The notes under the pieces: model-generated
Told to the model about the DNA's origin: nothing
The model's input: only the letters and a program-made list of their open reading frames with translations
Database searches by the model: none
Position numbers and translations under genes: made by a program
Shown: positions 24,531 through 36,424 of the stretch, piece by piece
Position numbering within the stretch: the stretch's first letter is position 1
Layout: every line of letters starts with the position of its first letter
NCBI GenBank assembly: GCA_033439265.1
Contig: JAVTVX010000026.1
Location: forward strand, 9,673,001 to 9,737,000
Direction: 5' to 3'
Source of the DNA: Dillenia suffruticosa
Lineage: Eukaryota; Streptophyta; Magnoliopsida; Dilleniales; Dilleniaceae
Length of the DNA: 64,000 nt

Positions 24531-25326
24531 TTCATTGGCCGGCTCTTCATGACATTGATATAAATATTGGATGCATATCTTGCTTTCTTATGTCTGCGTA
24601 TGATATATGATTTTGAAATAATATGATCGGTTTGCACATTGTGGATATTTTCTTATCTTATGTTTTGATACTCTAAGTTCACCCTCGATATTGATAGTAT
24701 GATGTCAATCCCCTCACTTACTGAGTATCCTCCCATAGATACTCACCCCTCGCTTTCTTTGCCACAGGATTAGTGTTGGACCGAGGAGATATCACTAGGT
24801 TTGGGTGTGGATATTTTCCATCTCTTCCGCTACGATGATTGGTGATATTATTATGTATTGGAGATTATAGTTTGATCAATATATTTATCAAGTTTTATGG
24901 GATGACTGTATAAATTATGAACATTTATTCATGAAACTCTCGTATTGAATTATTTTATTGCATAGAGACATTTGTAAATATTTAAAAATAACTTGAGAAT
25001 TTATTTTATATATGCGTAGAATTTAAGTCCGCTCGGTGTGGCGGCTGCTCATGCTCTAGTTGGGCATGACAGTAGAGATCTGTTGCTAAGACTGCTAGAA
25101 ACTTTATAGCCTTGCGTTGTTCTGGATGTTAGCTGGGGTATTTGTTGATTTTGTAGAGGCCAGGATGACCAATTGTTTATTTTACAGGATGAATGTGATA
25201 TACAGGTGAAATTGTATATGGGAAACCTTCAATTTATGGGGAGGTTCTGTCCGATTTTTTGTAAAAATACAGCCGGCATCCAGGGACAACGGGTGGCTGT
25301 TCACGATCCCGGTTCGGGGCGTGACA

Positions 25327-25561
25327 ACGAATGCAAAAAATTCAAACACATTAAAGTTGAATGTCGTCTACTGAAGAAAGTCAAAAAGAAAGATAAAAAG
25401 GAAAAGACGAAGAAGAAAGCTCTAGCAGCAGGGAGTGATGAAGATAGCACTTTAAGTGAAGACAAAGTATTTGAGGAGCAAGCAAACATGTGCTTCATGG
25501 CAATTGATCAACCATCCAATGACGAGATAACATTTACTTCATTTTCCTTGTGTTCTGATAA
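25327..25561 (+). pseudogene. copia gag, zinc-knuckle part
   Basis: NECKKFKHIKVECRLLKK keeps the second half of a CCHC knuckle (C..C is split by the LTR insertion). A lysine-rich stretch (KKDKKEKTKKK) and an acidic one (DEDSTLSEDKVFEEQANMC) follow, as in SIRE-like gag. It ends at the insertion of the next LTR. Confidence 0.8.
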
Positions 25562-25566
25562 ATAAT

Positions 25567-27071
25567 TGATGGGTGTCAAACCAATAAAAATAAAAATACC
25601 TATTTTACAAAAGATCAGTTTAGGGTGAATAGGGTTGTATTCTCAAAAAAGCGTCAGATTTATCTCTTTTAAAGAGAGATATGAGGTTGAAAAATTATTT
25701 ATAACTAACAAAATGAATAAATCAATAAAATTAATTAAAATAACACGATTAAATAATACCAATTAAAAGAGAAAATGTCAATGAAAATAAAATCCAGTCG
25801 AAAGAATTATTTCTATCTTAATGTATTTGATTGATCATTGATACAAAAACTACTCAATATTATGTAAATAAATTGGTTATAACCATTTAATATCATGAAA
25901 CGATCAATTTCTCATTTCTTATTCGGTAATAAAGATACCATTATTAATTATTTCTCTAGTCGAAAGACAAACCAGGAATCCCTCATTGCATTTAGTGTTT
26001 CAACAGTAAAAGATTTAGAAAGATCAAATTATAATTAACAAATTTCAACTTAAATTTATTTAAATTAGGTTATTTAATCTCATGAGACAAGTTAAACCGT
26101 TTATGAATCCATAAAAACATGTCATTTATCATTTTATTAAAAACAAACAAATCTTGTCGTTTTTAATTGGATGTAGACTATTCTAAAATTATCAAATGTA
26201 GGCCTCTATTTAATAAAACTAAAACAATTATAAATATTAGGGTATAGAGATTAAATAAATAGATACAAATGTTGAGCCAATAACCTCAATTAGATATCAC
26301 AATTTTCATTCATTAAGATTTTAACAATCCTTTGACTAGAAAGTTAATTTAAAATGAATTTATAAAAAAAGAAAACTCACAAAATAAATGAAAATTGCTT
26401 GAATTAATATGGTGGAAAAATTGTCAAAGGTGTTGGAAAAAGAAGAAAGCTTTCAATCGTGACCTCCTGGTGGAAAATAAAGTTCTATAGAAAGGAGAGT
26501 GTAAAAAATTATGCTATTGTTGGACAAGAGTGTATATATATTCTCCTTCTACCGGTTGCCTCTTATTTTCCTAAGGAAAGTCCACCCTTCGCAACCCTAA
26601 ATTGCTAAAATAAAAAGAAAAGAAATTTCTAAATTTCTTACTTCACTTTTATATGTGATGAACTAACTAAAATAGAAAATTACAAAACTGAAGTTTCCAA
26701 AATTTTTTATTTCTAAATATCAAGAATGAAATAAAATCTTTAAAATCTTTAATGTTTCCAATTTATGCTCCATCATTCATTGAATTTTCGTGCCACTAAA
26801 ATGGGAACATGTTGATTTGGCCTTTAAGAAAATTTTACAATATCTCCTAAGATCCATGTGTCCACATACTAATGAAAGAGTGTTACTGTCTACTTTTTCT
26901 CATTCTTTGCATAAATGCCCCAAATTAGTACATTTTTCTTTTCTTTCTTAATAAATTTTCTCCATCGATTCTAATATATCAAATATTATAAAAAATAACT
27001 ATTAGTATAATATTTACTTAAAAATAAAACAAAATCAATCACAAATATTATATTTATTTTATGTTCTATCA
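25567..27071 (-). mobile_element. Solo LTR (family C, gypsy type) with target duplication
   Basis: A 1505-bp LTR from TGATGG to CTATCA with the perfect duplication ATAAT at 25562-25566 and 27072-27076. The copia reading continues across it. Orientation is taken as minus because a TATATATACA box lies on that strand near 26530. A fragment of the same LTR lies at 19829-19965. It is AT-rich with no coding content. Confidence 0.75.
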
Positions 27072-30000
27072 ATAATGATTTCACAATAGGCGAAACGAAC
27101 AAGAAAATTTAACCTATTGTGAAAATCATTATTGAAAAGATTAACTGAGTTAAAATAAGAAAAAATAAGTTAACTTCTGAAAATAAAAAATTACTAAACC
27201 AGAATAACACTTTAATACAAGATAAAAACAGTTTACTTGACATAATTAAGGAGATTGTAAAATTGAAAGCTAAAATTGAAAAAATTAAAAGCTTGGATGA
27301 AATAATGAATCCGGATCAACTCTAAATGATGACCTCAAACGTGAAAAAGAAAGAATCAAAGACTTAGCTCAATTTCATATAAGTTCATTCAAGAGCAAAA
27401 AAAAAACTAGATTTGATGTTAGGAAGGCGGTATATGATAAAATTGGGATTCAACACTGCAGTAAATTAGAAGAAACCCTATAGCTTCTTCACACCTAGTT
27501 CAGAAAGCTAGTAGAAGCAAAACAAAATGCTGTACATACATGAAAACATAACACAAATCTGAACATATAATTTAAAGAAGCGATCTGAATCATTAAAAAA
27601 AAATTCTAAATGCACTCACTGCTATAAGCTAGGCCACAATACTAATTCATGCAAGACTAGTAACTCTACACATAAGAAGGGGACCTTAAAATGGATACCA
27701 AAGGAAGCCAAAACTAGTATTTCGACTAACTATGCTAGACCTTTGAAAATTTGGGTACCAAAGGCACGCACATGATTGATTTTTATCTCAGGTATGTCTG
27801 AAGTCTAAGGAAGCTATGAATTCCTCCTTCTGGTATATCGATAGTGGTTGCATCAAGATTGTCAACTTTAGAAAATAAAAAAGAAGGAAAAATAGCTTTT
27901 GACGACAACTCAAAGGGCAAAATTGTTGCCATCGGTACTATAGGTAAGTCTTCTACTTTTTCTTAAATTAAAAATGTTTTGCCTGTTAATGGACTGAAAT
28001 TTAATTTACTGAGTGTGAGTCAATTATGTGATAAAGGGTATAGAGTTATATTCAATTCTAATGTTTGCTTAATTATTAATAAAGAATCAAATAAATTAGA
28101 ATTTATTGGATATAAGAGAGAAAATATATATGTAATAGACTTAGAGTAGTTTGAGAATAAAAATGAGTCATGTTTGGTAAGAGTAAATCAATCTAATTCT
28201 TGGCTATTACATGGAAGGCTAGGACATATTAGTATGGACTTAATCTCTAGATAGCTAGAAAAGAGATAGTAAAAGATCTTCCAAAACTTAAATTTGAAAG
28301 AGACAAATTGTATGATACTTGTATGAAGGGCAAGCACACTCAATCCTCTTTCAAGCCTAAAAATGCAGTATCAACATCTAGGCCCTTAGCTTCATATAGA
28401 TTTTTTTGGGCCCACTTGAACTCAAAGTTTATGAGAAAAGCACTATGGTTTCATCATCATTAATGACTATTCATGCTTCACTTTGGTATTGTTCCTGGCT
28501 AGAAAAGAAAAGGCAAGTGAAACCTTCATTAAACTATGTAGGAAAATTCAAAATGAGAAACAATGTTCAATTAGAAGTATTACCAGTGATCACGGTAAAG
28601 AATTTGAAAATAAAAAATAGAAGAATTCTATGAAAAATATAGCATTGATCATAATTTCTCAACCTCTAAGACATATTAATAAAATGGAGTTTTTGAGAGA
28701 AAGAATAGAATATCAGAGGAAATGGCAAGAACTACGCTATGTGAGTATAATCTTCCCAAGTATTTGTGGGCAGAGGCTATAAATACAGTATACTATATCT
28801 TAAATAGTGCCATCATTAGGCCAATCCTCAAAAAGACCCTATAAGAACTTTACAAGGGTAGAAAGCTAAACATAGAACATTTTCGAGTATTCAGATGTAA
28901 GTGTTATGTTCTAAATAATGACAACGAGTCTTTAGGCAAGTTTGATATCAAAAGTAATGAATGAATTTTTCTGAATTATTCAACTTCAAGTAAACCATAC
29001 AAAGTGTATAACAAAAGAATAATGACAGTTGAGGAGTTGATACACGTAAAATTTAATAAAAATGATATTTAAACTTGATGAATATGGAACAATCAATAGA
29101 AATAAAGCAAGATTAGTTACCAAATGATATAACCAAAAGGAAGACATAGTCTATGATTAAACATATACATTAGTTGCTAGATTGGAAGCTATAAGAATGC
29201 GTCTTGCCTTCTCCTGTTTTATGAAATTCAGACTATTTTAAATGGATGTTATGAGTATATTTCTCAATGGCTTAATAAATAAGATAGTTTTCATTGAACA
29301 ACCTTCTAGATTTGAGGATCATGGCACCCAAATCATGTCTACAAACTGATAAAAGACTTGTATGGAATAAAACAAACTCTTAAAATTTGGTGTAAAAGAC
29401 TCCGTCTCTTTCTCATCGAAAATAACTTCAATAGAAAAAAAGTAGACACAACCTTATTCTTAAAGAAAAAAGATGAAGACATTGTAATAGTGCATATATA
29501 TGTTAATGATATAATATTTAATGGCAGTAGTGAAAAACTCTATAAAGAGTTTATAAAGTCTATGCAAGTAGAATCTAAAATAAACATGATGGATGAACTA
29601 AATTACTTCTTAGGTTTGCAAATAAAACAAACCAAAAAGGGAATATACTTAAATCAATCCAAATTCGCAAACGATTTGATAAAGAACTTCGGATTCTAGA
29701 ACTATAAAGGAAATACAACATCAATTAGCACAAGCATCAATCTAGATTTAAATGAAAATGAAAAATCAGTTTGTCAGAAAACTTACAGAAGTGTGATAGG
29801 ATCCCTTTTATATCTAAGAGTCTCTAAACTAAATATTAAATACAGTGTGTGTTTATGTGCTAAATTTCAATTCAATCTAAAAGAATCACATTTAGTTGTT
29901 GTAAAAAAAATTTTTAGATACTTAAAAGAAACCAACAATCTAGCCTTATAGTATGATCGAAACTTAAGTTTCCAGCTTCATGGATTTGTAAATACAGATT

Positions 30001-30364
30001 TTGCATGATGTAGACTTTATAGGAAAAGCACAAGTGGCAAATGTGAGTTCTTTGGAGCCATGCTAGTGTCATGGTTTTCAAATAAGCAAAATAGTGTAGC
30101 AACTTCAACAATAGAAACTGAATATATGATAGCTGATCAATGCTGTACCTAGATTTTATGGATAAAATACCAAATGGAGGACTATGAGATTAAACTAGAA
30201 TTTATTCCAATAAAACGTGATAACACAAGTATAATAAATTTAACCAAAAATCTAGAATATGTTGAAACACAAAGATAAATTGTTGACATATTTACTAAAT
30301 CTTTAGACAAAAATAGATTTTTAGAACATAGAACAGAATTAGGAGTGATTGAAATTACCAAGTG
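27072..30364 (+). pseudogene. Decayed copia pol (protease, integrase, RT, RNase H)
   Basis: In order: a CCHC-like CYKLGHNTNSC (about 27620), KIWVPKAR (about 27752), a protease active site FWYIDSGC (about 27830), NGLKFNLLSVSQLCDKGYRVIF (about 27985-28055), the GAG-pre-integrase LLHGRLGHISMDLIS (about 28205), CMKGKHTQSSFKPKN (about 28320), integrase text ITSDHGKEFENK (about 28585), reverse transcriptase NKARLVTK (about 29105), ARLEAIRMRLAFSCF (about 29180), an open stretch 29358-29699 with MYGIKQTLKIWCKRL and YVNDIIF where active elements have YVDD, then RNase H to VDIFTKSLDKNRF (about 30285). Numerous stops and frameshifts. The Asp-to-Asn change alone would disable the polymerase. Confidence 0.85.
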
Positions 30365-31088
30365 AAAATCAAGATAGAAATTGAAAGAAAAAGAAAACTT
30401 GAAACATTTTATAAGTGACTGAACAAATCAAAAGGGTAGTCAACTAGTTGAATAAACTAGTCAACACAAGTAAAAAATGATCAACAGGATTGTTGTGTTA
30501 GTCAACAGAGGTAATATTTATGAATCTTGGGTAGTTGACAGAATCTTTAAAATACTCGACTAACTTGTCAGAAAAACAAGTTTAGTTGACAAAATCTTAA
30601 GTTTAGTCAACAATTCCTTAAGTCTGAATAAGACATAATCGACAAGACAAATAACAAAGCCGATAGATCTTGAGATAATATCAAAAACAAAGCATGGTTA
30701 ATCAAAATCACCAAGAAAATAACTGACTAACAAGTATGATTAGTTAACTAAATTGTCTCACATGTGGACTACATAAAATGTTTGACAAGATATAGTTAAT
30801 AGATGAATGCTTTAAGTTGACTAAACATATGATCATCATGTGACCTATATAAATATTTAGTCGACTATCTAAATTGATTCGTTGACTAAAAACCTAGAGA
30901 AACTTGTCTACTAAGGATTAAGTAGTAGTCGACTAAAAATCATATATGGACAATAGCAAAACTCTAAAAATTGTGAACTAATGTCTCAAACATGTCGACT
31001 AAATTTCATGATCAAAATAGGGTTCAAACAAGATTAGCCAATAGATAATCAATCAGAACATCGCAAAAAAGTCTTTAACAATCCTGCA
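30365..31088 (+). repeat. Spacer rich in GTCGACTA-type motifs
   Basis: Non-coding spacer between pol and the env-like region. Variants of AGTCGACTAA, AGTCAACTAG and TTGACTAA recur every 30-60 bp. The same motif set fills 20040-20780, in the presumed 5' LTR. Confidence 0.55.
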
Positions 31089-32116
31089 ATGGATGTTGTT
31101 GAAGCCAGTGCAAACAAGTTAGGGTTACATGAATGCATACTGCACTTAATAGTGAATCATATTTTAAGACCAAGAGCAGATAGTTATACATTACTGACCA
31201 CAGAAGACCTTTGGTTGATGTCTTGTATAATGCAGAAAAAAAACCCAAAATTGCATTTTCCAGTTCTCTACGTGATGATTAATAATGTTAAGTCTGATTT
31301 CACAATGTTAGCATATGAGAGTTTGATAATTAACCTTCTAATTAGCATGCAAGATTAGTCTAGATGAGGAAACAACAATTGAATTGCAGACAAAGAATGC
31401 AATCAATATCTCTACCTTGAACAAGGTAAATTGGGAATTCATGGATGGGGAATGGTAGAAGAAAGAAGAAAAGAAAAGTAAGGTAGAGAAAAACAAGGCA
31501 TTCACTACTGATGAGGAGATGGATAAACTGCTTAAAGCAGGGAGCCAAATCCCTGAACCCAAAGTTAGTGAGAAATCATCTCTAGAGATGATGAGTGGTG
31601 TTACTTATACTCTTTATTTTTATGAGAGAATACATGCTATAGAAGAACAGCATACCAAGAATACATGCTATAGAAAAACAACATACCAAGACCCTAAAAA
31701 CCATTAAAAATCTAGAAAGGAAGATCACTAAAAGATCTAAGGGGAAAGGAAAAAGGCCTAGAGAAGAAGATAACTTCAGCTAGACTGAGGAAAAACAAAG
31801 AATGAAAATACCTAGAGTTATCTTCTCACCCCCATCTTTCTGTGCCTCAACCCTGAGACATTCCTTCCTCATCTTGATCATCAGAGCCTTCTGCTTCTAC
31901 ATCTATTCCTATCTTTGTCCTGACTCCTGTTACTGAACCATCATCCTCCATTGCTGTTCTTATTCTTGCTTTTGTGCCAACCCATTCTACTCTTGCTGAA
32001 TCTGCTCCATCTTCCAAGGATGTCGATGCTGCTGAACCCACATTAGTAGACCCTTCAACAATAGTTCAAGAAATTGTTGATAAAAGTGTCAAACAAATTT
32101 CTAACAATGTATGACT
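31089..32116 (+). pseudogene. env-like third ORF of the SIRE-like element
   Basis: HILRPRADSYTLLTTEDLWLM and PVLYVMINNVK at about 31150-31290 resemble the plant-transposon domain found in the third ORF of SIRE/Maximus elements. A charged, coiled-coil-like tail follows at about 31380-31800 (EEKKSKVEKNKAFTTDEEMDK) and then a Pro/Thr/Ser-rich stretch. The function of this ORF is not known. Broken by stops. Confidence 0.55.
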
Positions 32117-32265
32117 ATCTCTGAACAATGTTTTTATGTTTTGATTAAGCAGTGTTTGGTAACTCTCTCTGAATAATGTCACTTTGGTTAGTTTTTGTAA
32201 ACAATGCATGACTCACTAATTTACTTCAATTTATATAAATATAGGATTACTGATTACTTTCATAA

Positions 32266-32282
32266 TTGATTAAGGGGGGTTT
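32266..32282 (+). other. Polypurine tract of the SIRE-like element
   Basis: GATTAAGGGGGG, followed by TTTGTTTTAAC, a likely 3' LTR start. About 400 bp of possible LTR follow before minus-strand gypsy sequence begins. Confidence 0.45.
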
Positions 32283-32714
32283 GTTTTAACTATGAAAATA
32301 AATCTACAATTGACTTTATTCTTGTACCATTTTTTGCCTATAAGTTTAAATTTTAGCCCTTTTCTGTTGATAACAAAAGGCGGAAGAAAATGTTGTTGCA
32401 TATATGTGAGAAAAATTTGTTAATGTCTGTTGTTACATATATGGTTGTACTATATTGTCTCTAATATTTTATCTACCCAAGAAAATGTTATTTTGGCTGT
32501 AGCTTTTTTTACAGAATTGTAGAACACTTCTCTACAAGCTTAACCATTGAAACATCATCTAGCTTTCTCTTGTTAGTGATTACATTTTTGAGGAATTTTT
32601 AGTAACTCAACATTTGGTTGATGGTATTCGAAAGAGAAATGTTAATGTGCAATTTTTTTAAAACTTTTTAAAAAATTTTCAAATTGTTTTTTTGTATTAG
32701 CATGTTAAAGATAT

Positions 32715-34400
32715 TTAAAAAAAAAGGACAGGAGGTTTATATTTACCTAAAGGTAAAGTATTTCTTTGTTTTGAATCCGATGTTTTGGACTTTTCACTTA
32801 TAGGTTGTTTGCTCTTTTTCTTTATCCTTTTGTTCATCATCTCCATCCTTGAACTGAATTGGTACCTCTTGTAATTTCTTTCCACTCCTTCATAAAATTG
32901 TCCTAGCACACTCTCTAGAGTTCTTCTCAGTATTACTCGGCAGTCTACTTGGCACACGAAAATGAAAAATGTTAATCAATTGATTAATTTTATTTTCAAC
33001 CTTCTTGAACCTCTCATTTGTTTCTATCGCCAAACTCTCAATCATTTTATATGTTATTGTTACCAAACGTTCAATTGTCATTTCCCATGTTGCCTTGTTT
33101 TCCCTTGGTGATAGATTTCCTAAGGTAAAACCCAGTGGATTATTCGGTTTCGGTGGTGCTTATTGATTCCATAAAAAGTTAGGATGGTTTCTCCATCCAT
33201 AATTATATGTGTTGGAGTAATGGTTATTCTATGGTCTACCAAAGTTTGAAATAAAGTTTGCTTACCATACCTACGGACATTCAAAAACCAGATGATTAGA
33301 ATCTCCACATGATTCACAAGATAAAACTTGGTTAGTTATAACATTGATTTGATTAACTTTTATTGCATTAATCAAAGAATCAATTTATCCATTAAGCATG
33401 ACAAAACTATCGATCTCATACAACCAGCTTTTTGTTTAGAATTTCACATTCATTAGACAAATCAATTGACTAGAAGACATATTATCAAGTAATGTGCATA
33501 TTTCATTATAAGACTTACTCATGAAAGCACCCCAAGTCGTAGTATTAATGGTAGTTTTAACAAAATTTAAAAAAAACTCACATAAAAATTTTACAAAATC
33601 AACCATTCAAATATACCATTATATAAGTATCTCAAAATCAAATCCTTAAAACGCTCCCAAACATTATACAAAGATTCACCATCAAACAGTCTAAAACTAG
33701 TAATGTCATTACATAATTTTGCCATCTTACCAGGTGAGAAATATTTAGTTTGGAATGTTTGAGACAAATTCTCCAAATTTGTAAAGTAATTAGCAGAAAA
33801 TAAGTTAATTCATACTTTTACCTTTCCTCTAAGAAAGAAAAAAAACACAAATGTAACCTTATTATATCAGAACTAACTCCATTTAACTTGATTGTATTTT
33901 AGATCTCAAGAAAGTTTTTCAAATGGTTATTTGAATCTTCATAAATTTCTCTACGGAACTGATTGGCCTACACCATGACAATAAGACTCGGTTTAAGTTA
34001 AAGTTGTTTGCATCTACAGTAGGTCTTACAATACTAGTCTGTATGTCCTGAAATCTAGGCATCGAATACTTCCTCATAACTTTATTCTTTTGATCTATTG
34101 CTTTTTTCTTAACTTTTCTAGTTTATTTATGAATGGTTTTCAAAGTTTTCTCTATATCAAAATCAAATTCAGATAGATCAAAATTTTTTGATCACAGCAT
34201 ACACTATATTGACCCCCCAAAATAACACAAAAATAGATTTTCAAAATAATTTGCAAAAACTATTCAAAAAATCTAGATTACTTATATAAAAGTTAAAATC
34301 ACGAAAAACACAGTAAGAGAATGCACAAAAAACAACCGAATAGACAATTGAAAAATCTAAAAATCAAGAAAAATAAAAAAATAAAAAAAAACCTATGAAA
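32715..34400 (-). pseudogene. Decayed Ty3/gypsy gag (Athila/Tat-like)
   Basis: Minus strand: QTKYFSPGKMAKLCNDITSF and LFDGESLYNVWERFKDL (33760-33640) are the retrotransposon gag core. Further on, ETNERFKKVENKINQL and RLPSNTEKNSREC (33040-32900) match the gag C-terminal block with the PSNTE motif. It runs toward lower coordinates and is lost after about 32715. Confidence 0.75.
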
Positions 34401-34662
34401 ACAATAGAATTTGGCCAAAATAGCTCGTGCCCATGGCTCAACCATGGGTTTCGATTAGTAGGCTAAAATCCTTTGGAAAAAAGTAGTCACCGAATCCTAG
34501 ATTCTAAGTTGTTTTTTGGACACAAAAAATTCTCACAAAATTCGGACCAATTCCAAAATCTAAATAGCAACTGTATAATCTTAAACCTGAATTTGGGAAA
34601 GAAAACAAGAAATATCAAAATTCAATCTCAAACAAAATTATTTTGGTTGATATATAAAGATA

Positions 34663-34680
34663 TCCTTAATAACAGTGCCA
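34663..34680 (-). other. Decayed primer binding site of the gypsy element
   Basis: Minus strand TGGCACTGTTATTAAGGA aligns with TGGCGCCGTTGCCGGGGA, the leader found in Athila/Tat-like elements. Every difference is a C-to-T or G-to-A transition. Confidence 0.5.
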
Positions 34681-34686
34681 AAAACT

Positions 34687-35830
34687 TGTTATACGATTTT
34701 GATATTACGATTTTGGGTAATTATACCTTAGTCGAATATTGTACATGATTATGAAATTAAATATCATTCTCATGAAAATATTTTGTATTATCAAATATGA
34801 ATTAATTTATCTAAATTGAACAAATCAAATCAAGATTATAAAGATATTAAATAAAAACTAAAATTAATTGATAAAACCCTAATCGATAATAATTCTAACC
34901 GATAAAAACCCTAGTTGATAAAAACTTAAGAAATCAATTTCAACTATTTTAATCTTTTATATATTTGAATATTTTTAAATCTCTTAAGTTTATTGACTAA
35001 GAAATTATTATTGATAATGATATATTTTTCAAAATTAGATTTCTTCTAATGGTCATGTAATGAAATCTCTAATTCGTTTAATCAAAATTCAATGGTCATA
35101 TAATTTTAATTAAATTGGATTATATTAAATTTTGTAAAAAATCTATAATTTAGAATTTTTCCTAAATTGTCATGCACGAAATTAATTTTCGGTCGATTTT
35201 ATAATTTATGTGGATTTTATTGTTATGGACTAATGTATTGCAATTATATTGGTTATATATACATTCAATCTTAAATTATCAAAATATATGACCCTAAAAC
35301 ATTTGAAACATTATAATCAACGATAAAATCTCATCACATAATATTCATACTAATAAATCTTTAAAACAATAAATTCAATTCATGTAATTAATTAAAAATA
35401 AAATCAATTGAGTTCAATAAACAAGAAAATTAGTTAGATATAGTAAAGAAAATCAAGAAAAGTAAATAAAATATTACAATCCTTTCACACAAGAAAGATA
35501 TGGAAATCATATCCTCCGGTGTTGGCTATCATGTTCTCTTCTTGGTCGTATGGAGGATCCTCCTATTTATAAAACTAAACCCTAAATCAACAAGTCGTGA
35601 CTTTCTTTGAAAACTTGATTTTTCTTTTTAAGTTGGAAACTTACTGTTGTGATAATAGACATTATCTTCTTGTTTTTCCAAAATTTAGAAATTTTATCTT
35701 TTTCTTGATTTTCAACACCATGGTGACTTCATCCAAATTTCTTAAATCAAAATTTATGAATTTAATTAGTGTAATATCACGAAATATTGAATGATATAAA
35801 TTTTATAATGATTGATTTTTTTTTAATAAT
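34687..35830 (-). repeat. Probable 5' LTR of the gypsy element
   Basis: Starts TGTTATACG directly beyond the primer site. AT-rich, with TATTTATAAAAC at about 35570 that may be promoter-related. The far edge is not defined; it lies before the MITE at 35954. Confidence 0.45.
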
Positions 35831-35945
35831 TTGGTATAGTTGAATTGTAATTCAACAATTTCAAGCTCCATACCACTTGATTAACCTGTAGTCGTTGGTA
35901 CATGTTCAGGTGTATGTTGCACTTTGACTAGAGAGAGCATCAAGG

Positions 35946-36424
35946 GTTGCAACCAAGGGTGTTATGACACTCGGATATTGTCACGGGTACTCGTGACACT
36001 ACCCGGTCAAATCTTGAGCCCGAGATCAGTCAAATCAGGTTCGAGCCCAAGCTTGGGCCCAAATAGCTTGGTATCAAGCTCAAGTTCGAGGCCAGCTATG
36101 TCGAGCTCGAAGGTTCGACGACCTACCCAAGATATTTTAATTTTTTTTAAAAAAATAATTTTTATATATAATTATAATTTTTAAAAATAGTTTTTATATG
36201 TAAAATTATATTTTTAGGTATATTTTTTAAATATATTACCTATACTACTCAGCGACACTACCTAACGACACTACCAAGCACACCCGACGATACTTCGAGC
36301 TCGAGCTCGAGCTCAAAAAATACAAACTCGGCGAGCTCGAGCTCACCTAAAGTACATTAAGCTCGAGCTCAGGAATTGTGATACTCGAGCTCGACTCGGG
36401 TGTGATAACACCCCTAGTTACAAC
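35946..36424. mobile_element. hAT-type MITE with 8-bp target duplication
   Basis: A 463-bp element (35954-36416) with inverted ends: AAGGGTGTTATGACAC at the left, and TAGGGGTGTTATCACAC as the complement of the right end. It is flanked by GTTGCAAC (35946-35953) and GTTACAAC (36417-36424), an 8-bp duplication with one change, which is typical of hAT. The interior is rich in GAGCTCGAGCTC-type sequence and has no coding capacity. Confidence 0.85.

Larger units (their letters stand above)
22321..25326 (+). mobile_element. Solo LTR, Tekay-like family B, copy B1 (inside copia gag)
   Basis: A 3.0-kb LTR with no internal region, splitting the copia gag. It matches the LTR at 61661-64000 (B2) from the 5' hairpin (22343-22373) through the CT run, CpG-rich leader, the repeats with GCCCGGCCGAC and the structured region. 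Its tail (about 25030-25326) matches the end of LTR A2, ending GGGGCGTGACA. The first dozen bases (TGTAACACCAA in B2) are missing or decayed, and I see no clear target duplication. Differences from B2: a 68-bp intron-like insert at 23223-23290, about 220 bp more at 23530-23750, and three instead of six copies of the 38-bp repeat. Confidence 0.85.
19966..32700 (+). mobile_element. Decayed SIRE-like Ty1/copia element with nested insertions
   Basis: A large copia element: a probable 5' LTR ending at about 21379, primer site, gag (21482-22320 and 25327-25566), protease-integrase-reverse transcriptase-RNase H (27072-30364), a spacer rich in GTCGACTA motifs (30365-31088), an env-like region (31089-32116) and a polypurine tract (about 32268). 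A third ORF after pol is the mark of the SIRE/Maximus clade. Two solo LTRs interrupt gag. All frames are broken. The outer limits are uncertain: the left edge abuts another LTR fragment, and the right edge is lost against a minus-strand gypsy remnant. Confidence 0.7.
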
